64,000 nucleotides of DNA from Myroides oncorhynchi (GTDB taxonomy: Bacteria > Bacteroidota > Bacteroidia > Flavobacteriales > Flavobacteriaceae), in assembly GCF_020905415.1 (NCBI RefSeq), contig NZ_JAJJMP010000001.1:3297501-3361500 (forward strand). The letters are read 5' to 3'. Of this stretch, positions 51,105-59,514 are shown in pieces (the first letter of the stretch is position 1; every line of letters starts with the position of its first letter). Below the pieces are notes generated by a model, which saw only the letters and a list, made by a program, of their open reading frames with translations, was not told where the DNA came from and made no database searches. The position numbers and the translations under genes were made by a program.

Positions 51105-51401
51105 ATGAATATAGATCGCACAGAATTCCTTTTATGGATGGAGCGTATTATGACACGCTTCGATCACTTGTCAGAACATATAAAAGACCTGCCTATAAAA
51201 ACTCAAACTATAGATGGTGAAGAGCTTTTAGACAGCCAAGATGTAATGGCACTTTTTAAAATAAGTCCTCGCTCACTGCAACGTTACCGCTCAGACGGTA
51301 AACTTCCTTATTATACAATTAGTGGTAAACTTTACTATAAACGCTCCGATGTCAATCAGTTTATCAGAGAATGTTTTAAACATCCTGTACGCAAGAAGTA
51401 A
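51105..51401 (+). CDS. helix-turn-helix DNA-binding protein, excisionase-like
   Basis: The 98-residue protein has an HTH_17 fold: LLDSQDVMALFKISPRSLQRYRSDGKLPYYTISGKLYYKRSDVNQFI in pieces from about residue 43. A leading helix with FLLWMERIMTRFDHLSEHI precedes it. Proteins of this type stand upstream of the mobilisation module in Bacteroidetes ICEs and are often annotated as excisionase or helix-turn-helix proteins. It differs from the integrase-linked one at 20728. A long-looped hairpin (AAAGCCAAGAGT 51412-51423 with 51456-51467) follows. Confidence 0.82.
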   Translation: MNIDRTEFLLWMERIMTRFDHLSEHIKDLPIKTQTIDGEELLDSQDVMALFKISPRSLQRYRSDGKLPYYTISGKLYYKRSDVNQFIRECFKHPVRKK

Positions 51402-51411
51402 ATAGCAGCTA

Positions 51412-51467
51412 AAAGCCAAGAGTGACCTTTAAAGCATACTATTTACTTATCAAGAACTCTTGGCTTT
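51412..51467 (+). terminator. long-loop hairpin, possible terminator
   Basis: AAAGCCAAGAGT and its exact complement ACTCTTGGCTTT are separated by 32 bases and followed by AGTTTTAAGTTTTT. They lie between the HTH gene and the DUF3945 gene. Confidence 0.55.
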
Positions 51468-51502
51468 AGTTTTAAGTTTTTAACCATTTAAAACTAGGTA
51501 TT

Positions 51503-52816
51503 ATGAGTACAGAAACCACACAAAGACAAGTAGAACATGACGTGCTTCTTGTCAACGACAAAACAAAGAATAAGATTCAAGTAGTAAAGGGATTAGATAA
51601 AGATGGAAAACTTGAAACCGTACCAGCTACAAAAAAGAATCAAAATCAATTTTTAAAAGTAGATCGTAATGGAGATTTCTTTTCCAACTTCTTTTCTAAT
51701 TTTTTCAGTCAACTTAAAAATCCAACCCAGTTTACTTTTTTTAGAGTTCCAGAGCTGTTGACCATTAAGATGGCTAATCAAATGCAAAAAGAACTCAATC
51801 AAACAGGACCTACTCACGAACTGTTTTTAAAACATCAAATAACAGAGATAGGTAATGAGCCAAAGAAAGAAAACAAAGTAGCTGAACCAACAAAAGCAGA
51901 GGAACAGTACAGTTCTAACAAGTTTGATATTAAAGATATTGATTGGGATTCACTATCAAGACTTGGCCTTTCTAAAGAAAAACTACAAGAAATGGATTTA
52001 TTAGAACCGCTCTTACAAGGCTATAAAACAAAGGACTTGGTGGCTGTAAATTTAGACTTAGGTTCAGCAGTGTTTTCTTTGGATGCAAGACTGTCTTTAC
52101 AGAAAAACGAAGAGGGCAAGGTTGTAATGGCACTTGAAGGAGTAAAGAAATATCCTAATCTTAATGTACCACTTTATGGACATGAGTTTTCAAAGCAAGA
52201 CAAACACAACCTTTTAAAAACAGGTAATATGGGTAGGGTAGTAGAGCTTGTTCATCCAACTACAAAAGAAATGATTCCATCGGTGGTAAGTGTAGATAGA
52301 CTCACCAATAACCTTGTTGTTACTAGAGTTGAGAAAATGCAATTACCACAAGAGGTAAAAGGCATTGTACTAAGTGAAGAACAGCTCCAAACTTTAAAAG
52401 AGGGCAAACCACTACTTGTAGAAGGGATGACCTCTGCTAAAGGAAATCTTTTTAATGCAGAGATTCAGTTTAACGCAGCTAAAGGGCATATTGAGTTTTT
52501 GTTTGACAATACCAATAAACAAAGTCAGAATAACTCGCAAAATCAATCTCAGTTATCAGGTGATTTAAAAACCTTTAGAGGTAAAGAGCTTACTGAAAAA
52601 CAGCAAAGTGATTTACTAGAAGGTAAACCAATTTACATCAAAGATCTGTTGGACAAAAGAGGGAATACGTATCAAGGCTATGTGACATATAACAAAGAAA
52701 CTAAGCAAGCTGACTTCTCGTTTAAGAATCCAAATAAAGAGGAACAATCAAAAGCTCAATCACAGTCAGAAAAACAAGCTGATGAGCCTAAAAAATCTAA
52801 AGGACGTAAAATTTAA
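51503..52816 (+). CDS. DUF3945 domain protein of conjugative elements
   Basis: The 437-residue, mostly hydrophilic protein has two related C-terminal repeats: LPQEVKGIVLSEEQLQTLKEGKPLLVEGM and FRGKELTEKQQSDLLEGKPIYIKDLLD (each quoted from a longer unit). These are the DUF3945 repeats, with a DUF4099-like middle (DIDWDSLSRLGLSKEKLQEMDLLEPLLQGYKT). The Gln- and Lys-rich tail is disordered. It always sits before the topoisomerase in these ICEs, as here (11-base gap). Its function is unknown. Confidence 0.86.
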   Translation: MSTETTQRQVEHDVLLVNDKTKNKIQVVKGLDKDGKLETVPATKKNQNQFLKVDRNGDFFSNFFSNFFSQLKNPTQFTFFRVPELLTIKMANQMQKELNQTGPTHELFLKHQITEIGNEPKKENKVAEPTKAEEQYSSNKFDIKDIDWDSLSRLGLSKEKLQEMDLLEPLLQGYKTKDLVAVNLDLGSAVFSLDARLSLQKNEEGKVVMALEGVKKYPNLNVPLYGHEFSKQDKHNLLKTGNMGRVVELVHPTTKEMIPSVVSVDRLTNNLVVTRVEKMQLPQEVKGIVLSEEQLQTLKEGKPLLVEGMTSAKGNLFNAEIQFNAAKGHIEFLFDNTNKQSQNNSQNQSQLSGDLKTFRGKELTEKQQSDLLEGKPIYIKDLLDKRGNTYQGYVTYNKETKQADFSFKNPNKEEQSKAQSQSEKQADEPKKSKGRKI

Positions 52817-52827
52817 AGCTAAAGACT

Positions 52828-54891
52828 ATGATTGTAATTCTTGCAGAAAAACCAAGTGTAGCTAGGGAGATAGCTATGCTTGTTGGAGCTAAAACAAAAA
52901 AAGAAGGTTTCATAGAAGGAAATGGATACTTTGTTACTTGGGCTATTGGTCATTTAGTTTCACTAGCTATGCCTGAGGATTATGGATTTCAAGGCTTTAA
53001 AAAAGAAGCTTTGCCAATCTTACCAAGGTCTTATTTGTTAGTACCAAGAAAGATTAAAAAAGCAAACAAATACACTTCTGATCCATCGGCTTTAAAACAG
53101 CTTAAGGTTATTGATAAACTCTTTAAAGCATGTTCTGAGATTATTGTAGCTACAGATGCAGGTAGGGAAGGAGAGCTTATCGCAAGATATATTTTTCAAT
53201 ACCTAAACTGTACTAAACCTTTTAAAAGATTGTGGATAAGTTCACTAACTGAAAAAGCCATTAAAGATGGCTTACAAAACCTTAAAGAAGGAAGCGAATT
53301 CGATGGACTTTTTAGAGCAGGTCATAGTCGTAGTAGAGCGGACTGGCTTGTAGGTATAAACGCATCTCAAGCGCTTACTGTTTCAATGAATGATTCGGTG
53401 TATTCTCTCGGTAGAGTACAAACACCAACCCTCAGTCTTATCTGTAAACGGTATTTAGAGAATACTTCTTTTAAGAAGCAACTGTACTATCAAATAGAAC
53501 TTATTCATCAAAAAGACGGTATACTATTTAAATCGCTCTCAACTGATAAATGGGAAGATAAACAAAAAGCAGAACAAGCTTTAAAACTCATTGACAAACA
53601 AAGTGAGGTTAAAATACAAAAAGTAGAAACCAAAACAATAAGAGCAGAGTCCCCATTTTTTTTTGATTTAACCTCACTTCAAAAAAGAGCCAATGAACTC
53701 TTTGGATTCTCAGCAGATGAGACTCTCAGCATTGCTCAGAGCCTGTACGAAAAGAAGTTTATCACGTATCCAAGAACTTCGAGTAAATACATTCCAGAGG
53801 ATTTATGGGCTGAGGTTCCTAACTTATTAAAGGTTCTTTCAGATGATAGTAGATATAGTAACCTCCTTCTAAAACTAAAGATGGCAAGGCTTAATAAGAA
53901 GATAGTAAATGATGTAAAGGTTACAGATCACCATGGACTATTAACCACAGATAGACTTCCTTCAGCGATTAACGCTAAAGAAGAGAGCATTTATCATTTG
54001 ATTGCTCAAAGAGTATGGGAAACAGTATTTGAACCTTGTGTAAAAAAGCAAACAGAGGTAACCTTAAGTAGTTTGGATTATGAGTTTAGTTTTAAGTTTT
54101 CTTCATTAGTAGAACTTGGATGGAGAGAGGTAAGAAAGGAGTTATCTACTACTGATGAGATAATAATTGATTTACCTAATTTAAAACAAGGGGAGAATCT
54201 AAAAATTAAAGAATCAATTGCTCTTGAAAAATCAACAAGACCTAATGCTTTATATACAGAAAGCACACTTTTGTCTGTTATGGAAAACGCCTATAGAGAA
54301 ATAGAGGATAAGTCACTTCAAAGTGTTATTAAAAACGTTGGAATTGGAACAGCTGCTACAAGAGCGTCTATTATCGAAACGCTTTTAAAAAGGGGTTATA
54401 TAATAAGAAAAGCAAAGTCACTTGTTCCAACTGAGAAAGGACTCAAAGTATATGAAATAGTCAAGAATAAACTTATCTCTGATGTACTATTAACCGCTAA
54501 ATGGGAATCTGCTTTTAAAGAGATAGAAGAGAATAAAACTAATATGGAAGATTTCCACAGGCAGATTGAAGGTTATGCTTCGGAGATAACAACAGAGCTT
54601 TTAGCTATAAAACCAGTTAATGAAACGGATCATCTATCTTGTCCTAAGTGTAAAGGGCATACACTTCAACTAAGAGAAAAAGTAGTAAGATGTTTAGATA
54701 CTGATTGTAGTTGGGTGTTGTTTAGGGAGGTATGTGGGGTTAAACTATCCATTGATGATATCACTGACTTAATACAACAAGGCAAAACCAAACTTCTAAA
54801 AGGATTGGTTAGTAAAGCTGAGAAGAAGTTCAATGCTTATCTTGTTTTAAAAGAAGATTGTACTACTAGTTTTGAGTTTAAACATAAGTAA
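52828..54891 (+). CDS. topB: type IA DNA topoisomerase (TopB-like)
   Basis: The 687-residue enzyme has a TOPRIM domain (ILAEKPSVAREIA with Glu near residue 6, and VATDAGREGELIARY near residue 110). The catalytic Tyr lies in KKFITYPRTSSKYI near residue 313. The C-terminal zinc-binding finger has CPKCKGHTLQL and CLDTDCSW near residue 610. It relaxes or decatenates single-stranded DNA, and in ICEs it is thought to support transfer replication. It is a common companion of DUF3945. Confidence 0.94.
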   Translation: MIVILAEKPSVAREIAMLVGAKTKKEGFIEGNGYFVTWAIGHLVSLAMPEDYGFQGFKKEALPILPRSYLLVPRKIKKANKYTSDPSALKQLKVIDKLFKACSEIIVATDAGREGELIARYIFQYLNCTKPFKRLWISSLTEKAIKDGLQNLKEGSEFDGLFRAGHSRSRADWLVGINASQALTVSMNDSVYSLGRVQTPTLSLICKRYLENTSFKKQLYYQIELIHQKDGILFKSLSTDKWEDKQKAEQALKLIDKQSEVKIQKVETKTIRAESPFFFDLTSLQKRANELFGFSADETLSIAQSLYEKKFITYPRTSSKYIPEDLWAEVPNLLKVLSDDSRYSNLLLKLKMARLNKKIVNDVKVTDHHGLLTTDRLPSAINAKEESIYHLIAQRVWETVFEPCVKKQTEVTLSSLDYEFSFKFSSLVELGWREVRKELSTTDEIIIDLPNLKQGENLKIKESIALEKSTRPNALYTESTLLSVMENAYREIEDKSLQSVIKNVGIGTAATRASIIETLLKRGYIIRKAKSLVPTEKGLKVYEIVKNKLISDVLLTAKWESAFKEIEENKTNMEDFHRQIEGYASEITTELLAIKPVNETDHLSCPKCKGHTLQLREKVVRCLDTDCSWVLFREVCGVKLSIDDITDLIQQGKTKLLKGLVSKAEKKFNAYLVLKEDCTTSFEFKHK

Positions 54892-54910
54892 TCCTTATTA
54901 AACAAAATTA

Positions 54911-54946
54911 AAAGAAGTTATCCGATTTTCAGATAACTTCTTTTTT
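54911..54946. terminator. intrinsic terminator, bidirectional
   Basis: AAAGAAGTTATC pairs with GATAACTTCTTT around a 9-base loop, with A- and T-runs on both sides, between topB and the convergent ardA. Confidence 0.9.
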
Positions 54947-54971
54947 ATATAAACTAATCTAAAATAACTGA

Positions 54972-55499
54972 TTAACTGTTTTTAAATACATGACCATTTT
55001 CATAAGTATAATCACCTATGAAAAGATCTCTAGCAAAGCTTTCATAATCAAAATATGATTTTACAAAATCAGATAAATCATAACATTCATCAATGATTTG
55101 GTAAGCGAAATCTTCTTCACTGTTATAATATCCTTGATAATCATCTTCAAATGATTCAAATAACGAGTCTATATCATCAGATTCAATATTGTAATTACCT
55201 ATGCTTACCCAAGCTGAAAAAGCTTCTAAGGTTTTATAATCTAAATCTGATACTTTTTCAATGATTGAAAAAATATTTTCTGAAAGACTACTTTCTGATA
55301 TTAACTCAGATGGGATGTTTTCCCAATCTTGAAACATAAATTCAGGATCTGTTTCATCAGCGTGTAGTTCTAAGCAGAACTCATAAAACTCTTCAATAGA
55401 GCTAAAGTTATTAAGCTCTATCCAATCTCCTTTAATTGAACCATTGTTATACTTAGCATAAGTACCAACATAAACTTTTGAGTGCATTAAATTTTCCAT
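54972..55499 (-). CDS. ardA: antirestriction protein ArdA
   Basis: The 175-residue acidic protein has the ArdA pattern: VYVGTYAKYNNGSIKGDWIEL near the start, EEFYEFCLELHADETDPEFMFQDWENIP in the first half, and a C-terminal helical half with clustered acidic residues. It mimics B-form DNA and blocks type I restriction enzymes, so the element survives entry into a new host. It is divergent from the SIR2-HerA operon. Its leader carries a UUCG-capped hairpin at 55515-55526. Confidence 0.9.
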   Translation of the reverse strand: MENLMHSKVYVGTYAKYNNGSIKGDWIELNNFSSIEEFYEFCLELHADETDPEFMFQDWENIPSELISESSLSENIFSIIEKVSDLDYKTLEAFSAWVSIGNYNIESDDIDSLFESFEDDYQGYYNSEEDFAYQIIDECYDLSDFVKSYFDYESFARDLFIGDYTYENGHVFKNS

Positions 55500-55514
55500 G
55501 ATAAATAGTATTAT

Positions 55515-55526
55515 GACCTTCGGGTC
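55515..55526 (-). promoter_or_regulatory. UUCG-type hairpin in the ardA leader
   Basis: GACC-TTCG-GGTC forms a 4-bp stem with a stable tetraloop on the plus strand. On the transcribed minus strand the loop reads CGAA. It lies 16 bases above the ardA start. Confidence 0.4.
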
Positions 55527-55564
55527 TGGTTAATTTCATGGCATTTGAGTTTTGATTTTTAGGT

Positions 55565-55671
55565 TAGGCAAGTTTTACAAAATAAATACGCTCAAAACTT
55601 GAGGAAGATTTATTGCGGTAATCCAAAAGACATGAACTTGCAAGAGCAAAAAAGCTAAAAAACTTTGCCTA
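55565..55671. other. closed 107-base structured region upstream of the SIR2 gene
   Basis: TAGGCAAGTTTT (55565-55576) pairs with AAAACTTTGCCTA (55659-55671) with one bulge. Inside, AATAAAT (55581-55587) pairs with ATTTATT (55608-55614) and CTCAA (55591-55595) with TTGAG (55599-55603). There is no gene in 55500-55832. It may be a small RNA, part of a long leader, or chance in AT-rich DNA. Confidence 0.4.
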
Positions 55672-55832
55672 TTGAAATACCAGAAGCGAAGTTATAAAAG
55701 GTAAAATGTGGAAAAGTGTTACTATTTATGCTTGGTCTTACTCGAGACTATCGCTGAATATTAAATTTTTAATTGTAGAGAATGTTATATTGTTTAGTAA
55801 TTTAGGCATCTGATCTTAAAATTTACCTACTA

Positions 55833-57038
55833 ATGAAAACACTATTACTAAATAATAAAAGTTCTGTAGCTTACGATGATTCAAATCCTGAAGACATAAA
55901 AGTATTTATTGATAATCAGGAACATGATTTTAAAGGAAGTACTGAAAATAGAATAGATTATGCTATTGCAACCAAAAGAAATAAATATGCTAAAACTCTA
56001 AATCATCAGTTTGAGAATTTGGTTTTATTGACAGGTGCAGGTTCTTCTATAGATTGGGGTGTTGATGGTAAGGTTGGCCAATCTATGGTTAGTTTATGGG
56101 ATGGTGTTGAAGCAAAATTAGGTGTAGAATTATTCCAAAAATTATTAGAAGTCATTAAATATAATGATGAGTGGCCTGATGGAACCATTGTTAAAAACCT
56201 AGAGAAAGTTTTATCAATGGCGACGCCTGCGATACCTTATATTACTTCAGGTGAAGTTAATTTAGTAGATTGCGTGAATGAAATAAAAAATTTTATTAGA
56301 AATGCTTGTATGCTAAATCTTCCAGATAATGCACCGCATTCTATTTTGTTGAATAAAATGACAAAAAGAAAGGTTACACTTCCAAGGTTTAAATTGTTTA
56401 CATTGAATTATGATACAATGTTTGAACAAGCTGCAAGTAAAAATAATTTTACGGTCATAGATGGCTTTTCATTTGGTATTCCTAGAGTTTTTAGTGGTCG
56501 AAATTTTGATTATGATATTGTAAGTAGAAATCAAAGTAGAGTTAAAGAAGAAGATAATTTTATAGAAAAGGTTTTTCATTTATATAAGTTACATGGTTCT
56601 GTAAATTGGGAGAAAATCGAGAATAAAATTTATCAACGTGAAGGAATCGAATTTCCTTTGATGATTTATCCACATCAATCAAAATACGAAAGCTCATATG
56701 AACAACCTTATTTTGAAATGATGTCACGATTTCAAAATAGTTTAAGAAAAGAAAATGTTTTTTTAGTAACTATTGGATTTAGCTTTGGTGATAAACACAT
56801 TGTTACTTCTATTATCGAAGCACTGGAACAGAATCCAAGTTTTCAACTAATGATAATTAATCGTAGTATTGATGAAAGTAATGTCAACTTAAAACCTTTT
56901 ATTGAAGCAGCGAAAAAATATTCTAATATTTCAATAGTAGCAGAAACATTCGAGGAATTTTCTAAGCATTATCCTGATTTACAAACCTATAATCATGATA
57001 CAAATAAACAAATAGTTATAAACTTACCAACTGTTTAA
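55833..57038 (+). CDS. SIR2 family NADase-like effector
   Basis: The 401-residue protein has the SIR2 NAD-binding landmarks: LTGAGSSIDWG near residue 68, LFTLNYDTMFEQA near residue 190, LYKLHGSVNW near residue 250 and VTIGFSFGD near residue 310. It lacks the zinc ribbon of deacetylase sirtuins, as do the antiphage SIR2 effectors. In the known SIR2-HerA system the complex depletes NAD on phage infection. It is 2 bases upstream of the herA gene. The catalytic His is probably the one in LHGS. Confidence 0.88.
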   Translation: MKTLLLNNKSSVAYDDSNPEDIKVFIDNQEHDFKGSTENRIDYAIATKRNKYAKTLNHQFENLVLLTGAGSSIDWGVDGKVGQSMVSLWDGVEAKLGVELFQKLLEVIKYNDEWPDGTIVKNLEKVLSMATPAIPYITSGEVNLVDCVNEIKNFIRNACMLNLPDNAPHSILLNKMTKRKVTLPRFKLFTLNYDTMFEQAASKNNFTVIDGFSFGIPRVFSGRNFDYDIVSRNQSRVKEEDNFIEKVFHLYKLHGSVNWEKIENKIYQREGIEFPLMIYPHQSKYESSYEQPYFEMMSRFQNSLRKENVFLVTIGFSFGDKHIVTSIIEALEQNPSFQLMIINRSIDESNVNLKPFIEAAKKYSNISIVAETFEEFSKHYPDLQTYNHDTNKQIVINLPTV

Positions 57039-57040
57039 AA

Positions 57041-58786
57041 ATGAAGATAAATCCATTTCAACATAGTCATTTTTTAGGATATGTTAATCATGTATCACCT
57101 TCTTTCATAAAGATTCATTTTCCATCTTCAGTTTTAATGAAGTCTTTTTACCATAATTCTGAAATTTTAAAAGGTGGCCTTGTAGGGAATTATGTCGTAA
57201 TTGAAGGTGAAGACAAAGGATTCCTTTGTAAACTGCTGGAAATTTCTCTGCCTGAAAAAGAAAGGTTGGAACTGAGTGAGAAAACTTTCTCAACTAAGGA
57301 ATTTCATCCAACAGGTAGATTGGAAGTATTATTATCTTTTGATTTATTTAATCCTTTAAACATTGAAAAAGGAGTTAATTCATTACCATTGATTGGATCA
57401 AAAGTTTTTATATGTTCTTCTGAATTTTTATCGACACATTTTAAGAAATTTGGAGTCAAAAAAGAAGATTTTGAAACAACACCAACAATTAAATTAGGTA
57501 ATTTGATCTATGATAAAAATGTACCTGTTGATCTATCTTTACAGGCTTTATTTGGTCGTCATTGTGCTGTTGTAGGAACTACTGGTGGTGGTAAAAGTTA
57601 TACTATAAGTAAATTTATAGAAGGAATTATACAGGCTAACTCAAAAGCTATAATTATTGATCCAACAGGAGAATACTCTAATTTTGATACTGATGCTAAG
57701 GTTATAAGTACTAAGCTTATTACAGACAGCTATTTTCCTTACCAAAATCTTACAATCAATGATTTATTTGTGTTGTTTAGACCTTCAGGCCAAGTACAGC
57801 AACCTATTTTATTAGAAGCAATTAAATCTTTAAAGTTAGTTCGTTGTTTAATTAATGATATTCCTAAGAATTACCATAATGAAAATGGTAGCCAAAATAT
57901 TTTTTATTTTAATACAAAGGATGGATTCCAAGTTGTACTTATAGAAAATGAATTGCTTACAAAGCAAAATCAATTTACAGCGCCATTTAATAATGCTAAT
58001 CATATTTATAAAGAAAAGATTGAAAATTTTAATAACAATGATTTTGATATTTCATTACTTCATAAGCAAATTGTAAATGAATGTTTTCAAGTTTATAATA
58101 ACCAATGGACAAGACAAGATGACCGGAATTTAAGTAATGCAACAAGTCTAATTATTAGAATTAACAATATAATTTCAAACGATAAATATAAAGGGATGTT
58201 TGGTTTTAGTGATCCTAAAACATCTAACCTAATATCCACGATAGAAGAATTTTTAGTAAATCCAAATTTAAATATATTAAGAATTAGTTTTGAAGATGTT
58301 CCATATGATTTTCAAGCAAGAGAAATTTTAGCAAATGCTTTGGGAAGATATTTATTAAATAAGTCAAGAACACTTGCGTTTAGAGATAAGCCATTGGTTT
58401 TATTTGTTGATGAAGCGCATCAATTTTTAAATAAAAAAGTAAAAGATGAATATTTTGAAAGTACTGAATTAAGTGCTTTTGACAGTATAGCAAAAGAAAG
58501 TCGAAAGTATGGGTTGTTTTTATGTTTAGCGACTCAAATGCCTAGAGATATACCAATTGGAACTTTAAGTCAAATGGGGACATTTGTGACTCATCGACTT
58601 ATTAATCATTATGATAAAGAAGCAATTTCAAATGCTTGCTCTACAGCTAATAAGGAAACATTGTCGTTTTTACCTTCATTAGGCTCAGGTGAGGCTATTA
58701 TAATGGGAGTAGATTTTCCTATGCCGTTATCAATTCAAATTGATAGACCATTAATAGAACCAAAATTTGATACTCCAAAATTTTAA
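57041..58786 (+). CDS. HerA family helicase/translocase of a SIR2-HerA defence pair
   Basis: The 581-residue protein has an N-terminal barrel (HAS-barrel-like, residues about 1-130) and a DUF87/HerA ATPase domain. Walker A GTTGGGKSYTISKF lies near residue 180, Walker B LVLFVDEAHQFLN near residue 450, and LCLATQMPRDIP (sensor/arginine region) near residue 488. HerA hexamers scaffold SIR2 proteins in the known antiphage complex. It is cotranscribed with the SIR2 gene and followed by a terminator. Confidence 0.9.
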   Translation: MKINPFQHSHFLGYVNHVSPSFIKIHFPSSVLMKSFYHNSEILKGGLVGNYVVIEGEDKGFLCKLLEISLPEKERLELSEKTFSTKEFHPTGRLEVLLSFDLFNPLNIEKGVNSLPLIGSKVFICSSEFLSTHFKKFGVKKEDFETTPTIKLGNLIYDKNVPVDLSLQALFGRHCAVVGTTGGGKSYTISKFIEGIIQANSKAIIIDPTGEYSNFDTDAKVISTKLITDSYFPYQNLTINDLFVLFRPSGQVQQPILLEAIKSLKLVRCLINDIPKNYHNENGSQNIFYFNTKDGFQVVLIENELLTKQNQFTAPFNNANHIYKEKIENFNNNDFDISLLHKQIVNECFQVYNNQWTRQDDRNLSNATSLIIRINNIISNDKYKGMFGFSDPKTSNLISTIEEFLVNPNLNILRISFEDVPYDFQAREILANALGRYLLNKSRTLAFRDKPLVLFVDEAHQFLNKKVKDEYFESTELSAFDSIAKESRKYGLFLCLATQMPRDIPIGTLSQMGTFVTHRLINHYDKEAISNACSTANKETLSFLPSLGSGEAIIMGVDFPMPLSIQIDRPLIEPKFDTPKF

Positions 58787-58837
58787 ATCGTCACAAAATT
58801 TTATCATTAATAGGATATTTTTGATGTAAAAAAAAGT

Positions 58838-58857
58838 AAGGCGTCATAAGACGCCTT
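58838..58857. terminator. intrinsic terminator, overlaps the radC stop
   Basis: AAGGCGTC pairs with GACGCCTT around an ATAA loop. On the minus strand T-rich DNA follows (TTACTTTTTTTTACATC). It ends the radC-like transcript on the minus strand and may also stop herA read-through. Confidence 0.8.
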
Positions 58858-59314
58858 CATCTGCAAAAGAGTAATAACTCTCAGAAGTTATTACTAAATG
58901 ATCTAAAAGAGCAATATCAAGTATTTGACTTGCTTGTTTAATCTTTTGGGTGATTTGTCTATCTGCATCACTTGGTTGTAATTTCCCTGAAGGGTGATTA
59001 TGTACTAAGATAAAAGCAGTTGCTTTTACTTTTAGTAAAGCTGCAAATATCAATCTAAGATCTACTACTGTTCCAGTAATACCACCTGATGATATTTCAA
59101 GTACTCCAAGTACTCTATTATTGTTCGAAAGCATAAGAACTTTAAATTGTTCTAATAATTCAATTTTATTTTCATCCCATGCTTTTAAAGCTACTTCATA
59201 AGCTGAATGAGAAGAATCTATTCTCGGTCTTTCAGATGCTTTAACTTTAGATTTGTAGATTAGTTCTATCTCTGATGCCACTAACCAATTGTTGTTTAAA
59301 ACTGCACTTTCCAT
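58844..59314 (-). CDS. RadC family JAB-domain protein of conjugative elements
   Basis: The 156-residue protein has the JAB/MPN metal site HNHPSGKLQPSDAD near residue 100 and the preceding KVLMLSNNNRVLGV strand. It lacks the N-terminal helix-hairpin-helix of chromosomal RadC, as usual for ICE copies. Its function in ICEs is unknown; a zinc-dependent peptidase or nuclease-like role has been suggested for the fold. A conserved structured leader lies upstream. Confidence 0.9.
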   Translation of the reverse strand: MESAVLNNNWLVASEIELIYKSKVKASERPRIDSSHSAYEVALKAWDENKIELLEQFKVLMLSNNNRVLGVLEISSGGITGTVVDLRLIFAALLKVKATAFILVHNHPSGKLQPSDADRQITQKIKQASQILDIALLDHLVITSESYYSFADEGVL

Positions 59315-59479
59315 AATATTATATTTTTAAATTAATTATGGAGCAGCTACAGGTAATGCTTAAGCAAGCTCAAAAAGCAACGCAATAAAGCGTAGACAAG
59401 GTCAAGCATTTATGGGGGAATTTTTTGAAAGCGAACCGCGGAGTATTACCTAGCTTAGTGAGATAATTGATAAAAAATA
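59296..59479 (-). repeat. conserved radC leader, intact copy
   Basis: This region between the coupling protein and radC matches the relict at 14289-14475. Read on the minus strand, AGGTAAT (59444-59450) can pair with ATTACCT (59350-59356), and AATGCTT pairs with AAGCATT inside it. Short CGC/GCG hairpins (CGCTTTATTGCG and GCGGTTCGC) are conserved in both copies. It is likely an mRNA leader or small RNA of the element. Confidence 0.6.
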
Positions 59480-59514
59480 AAACCACTAATAGCTTAAAGA
59501 ACTAAAATATAAGA

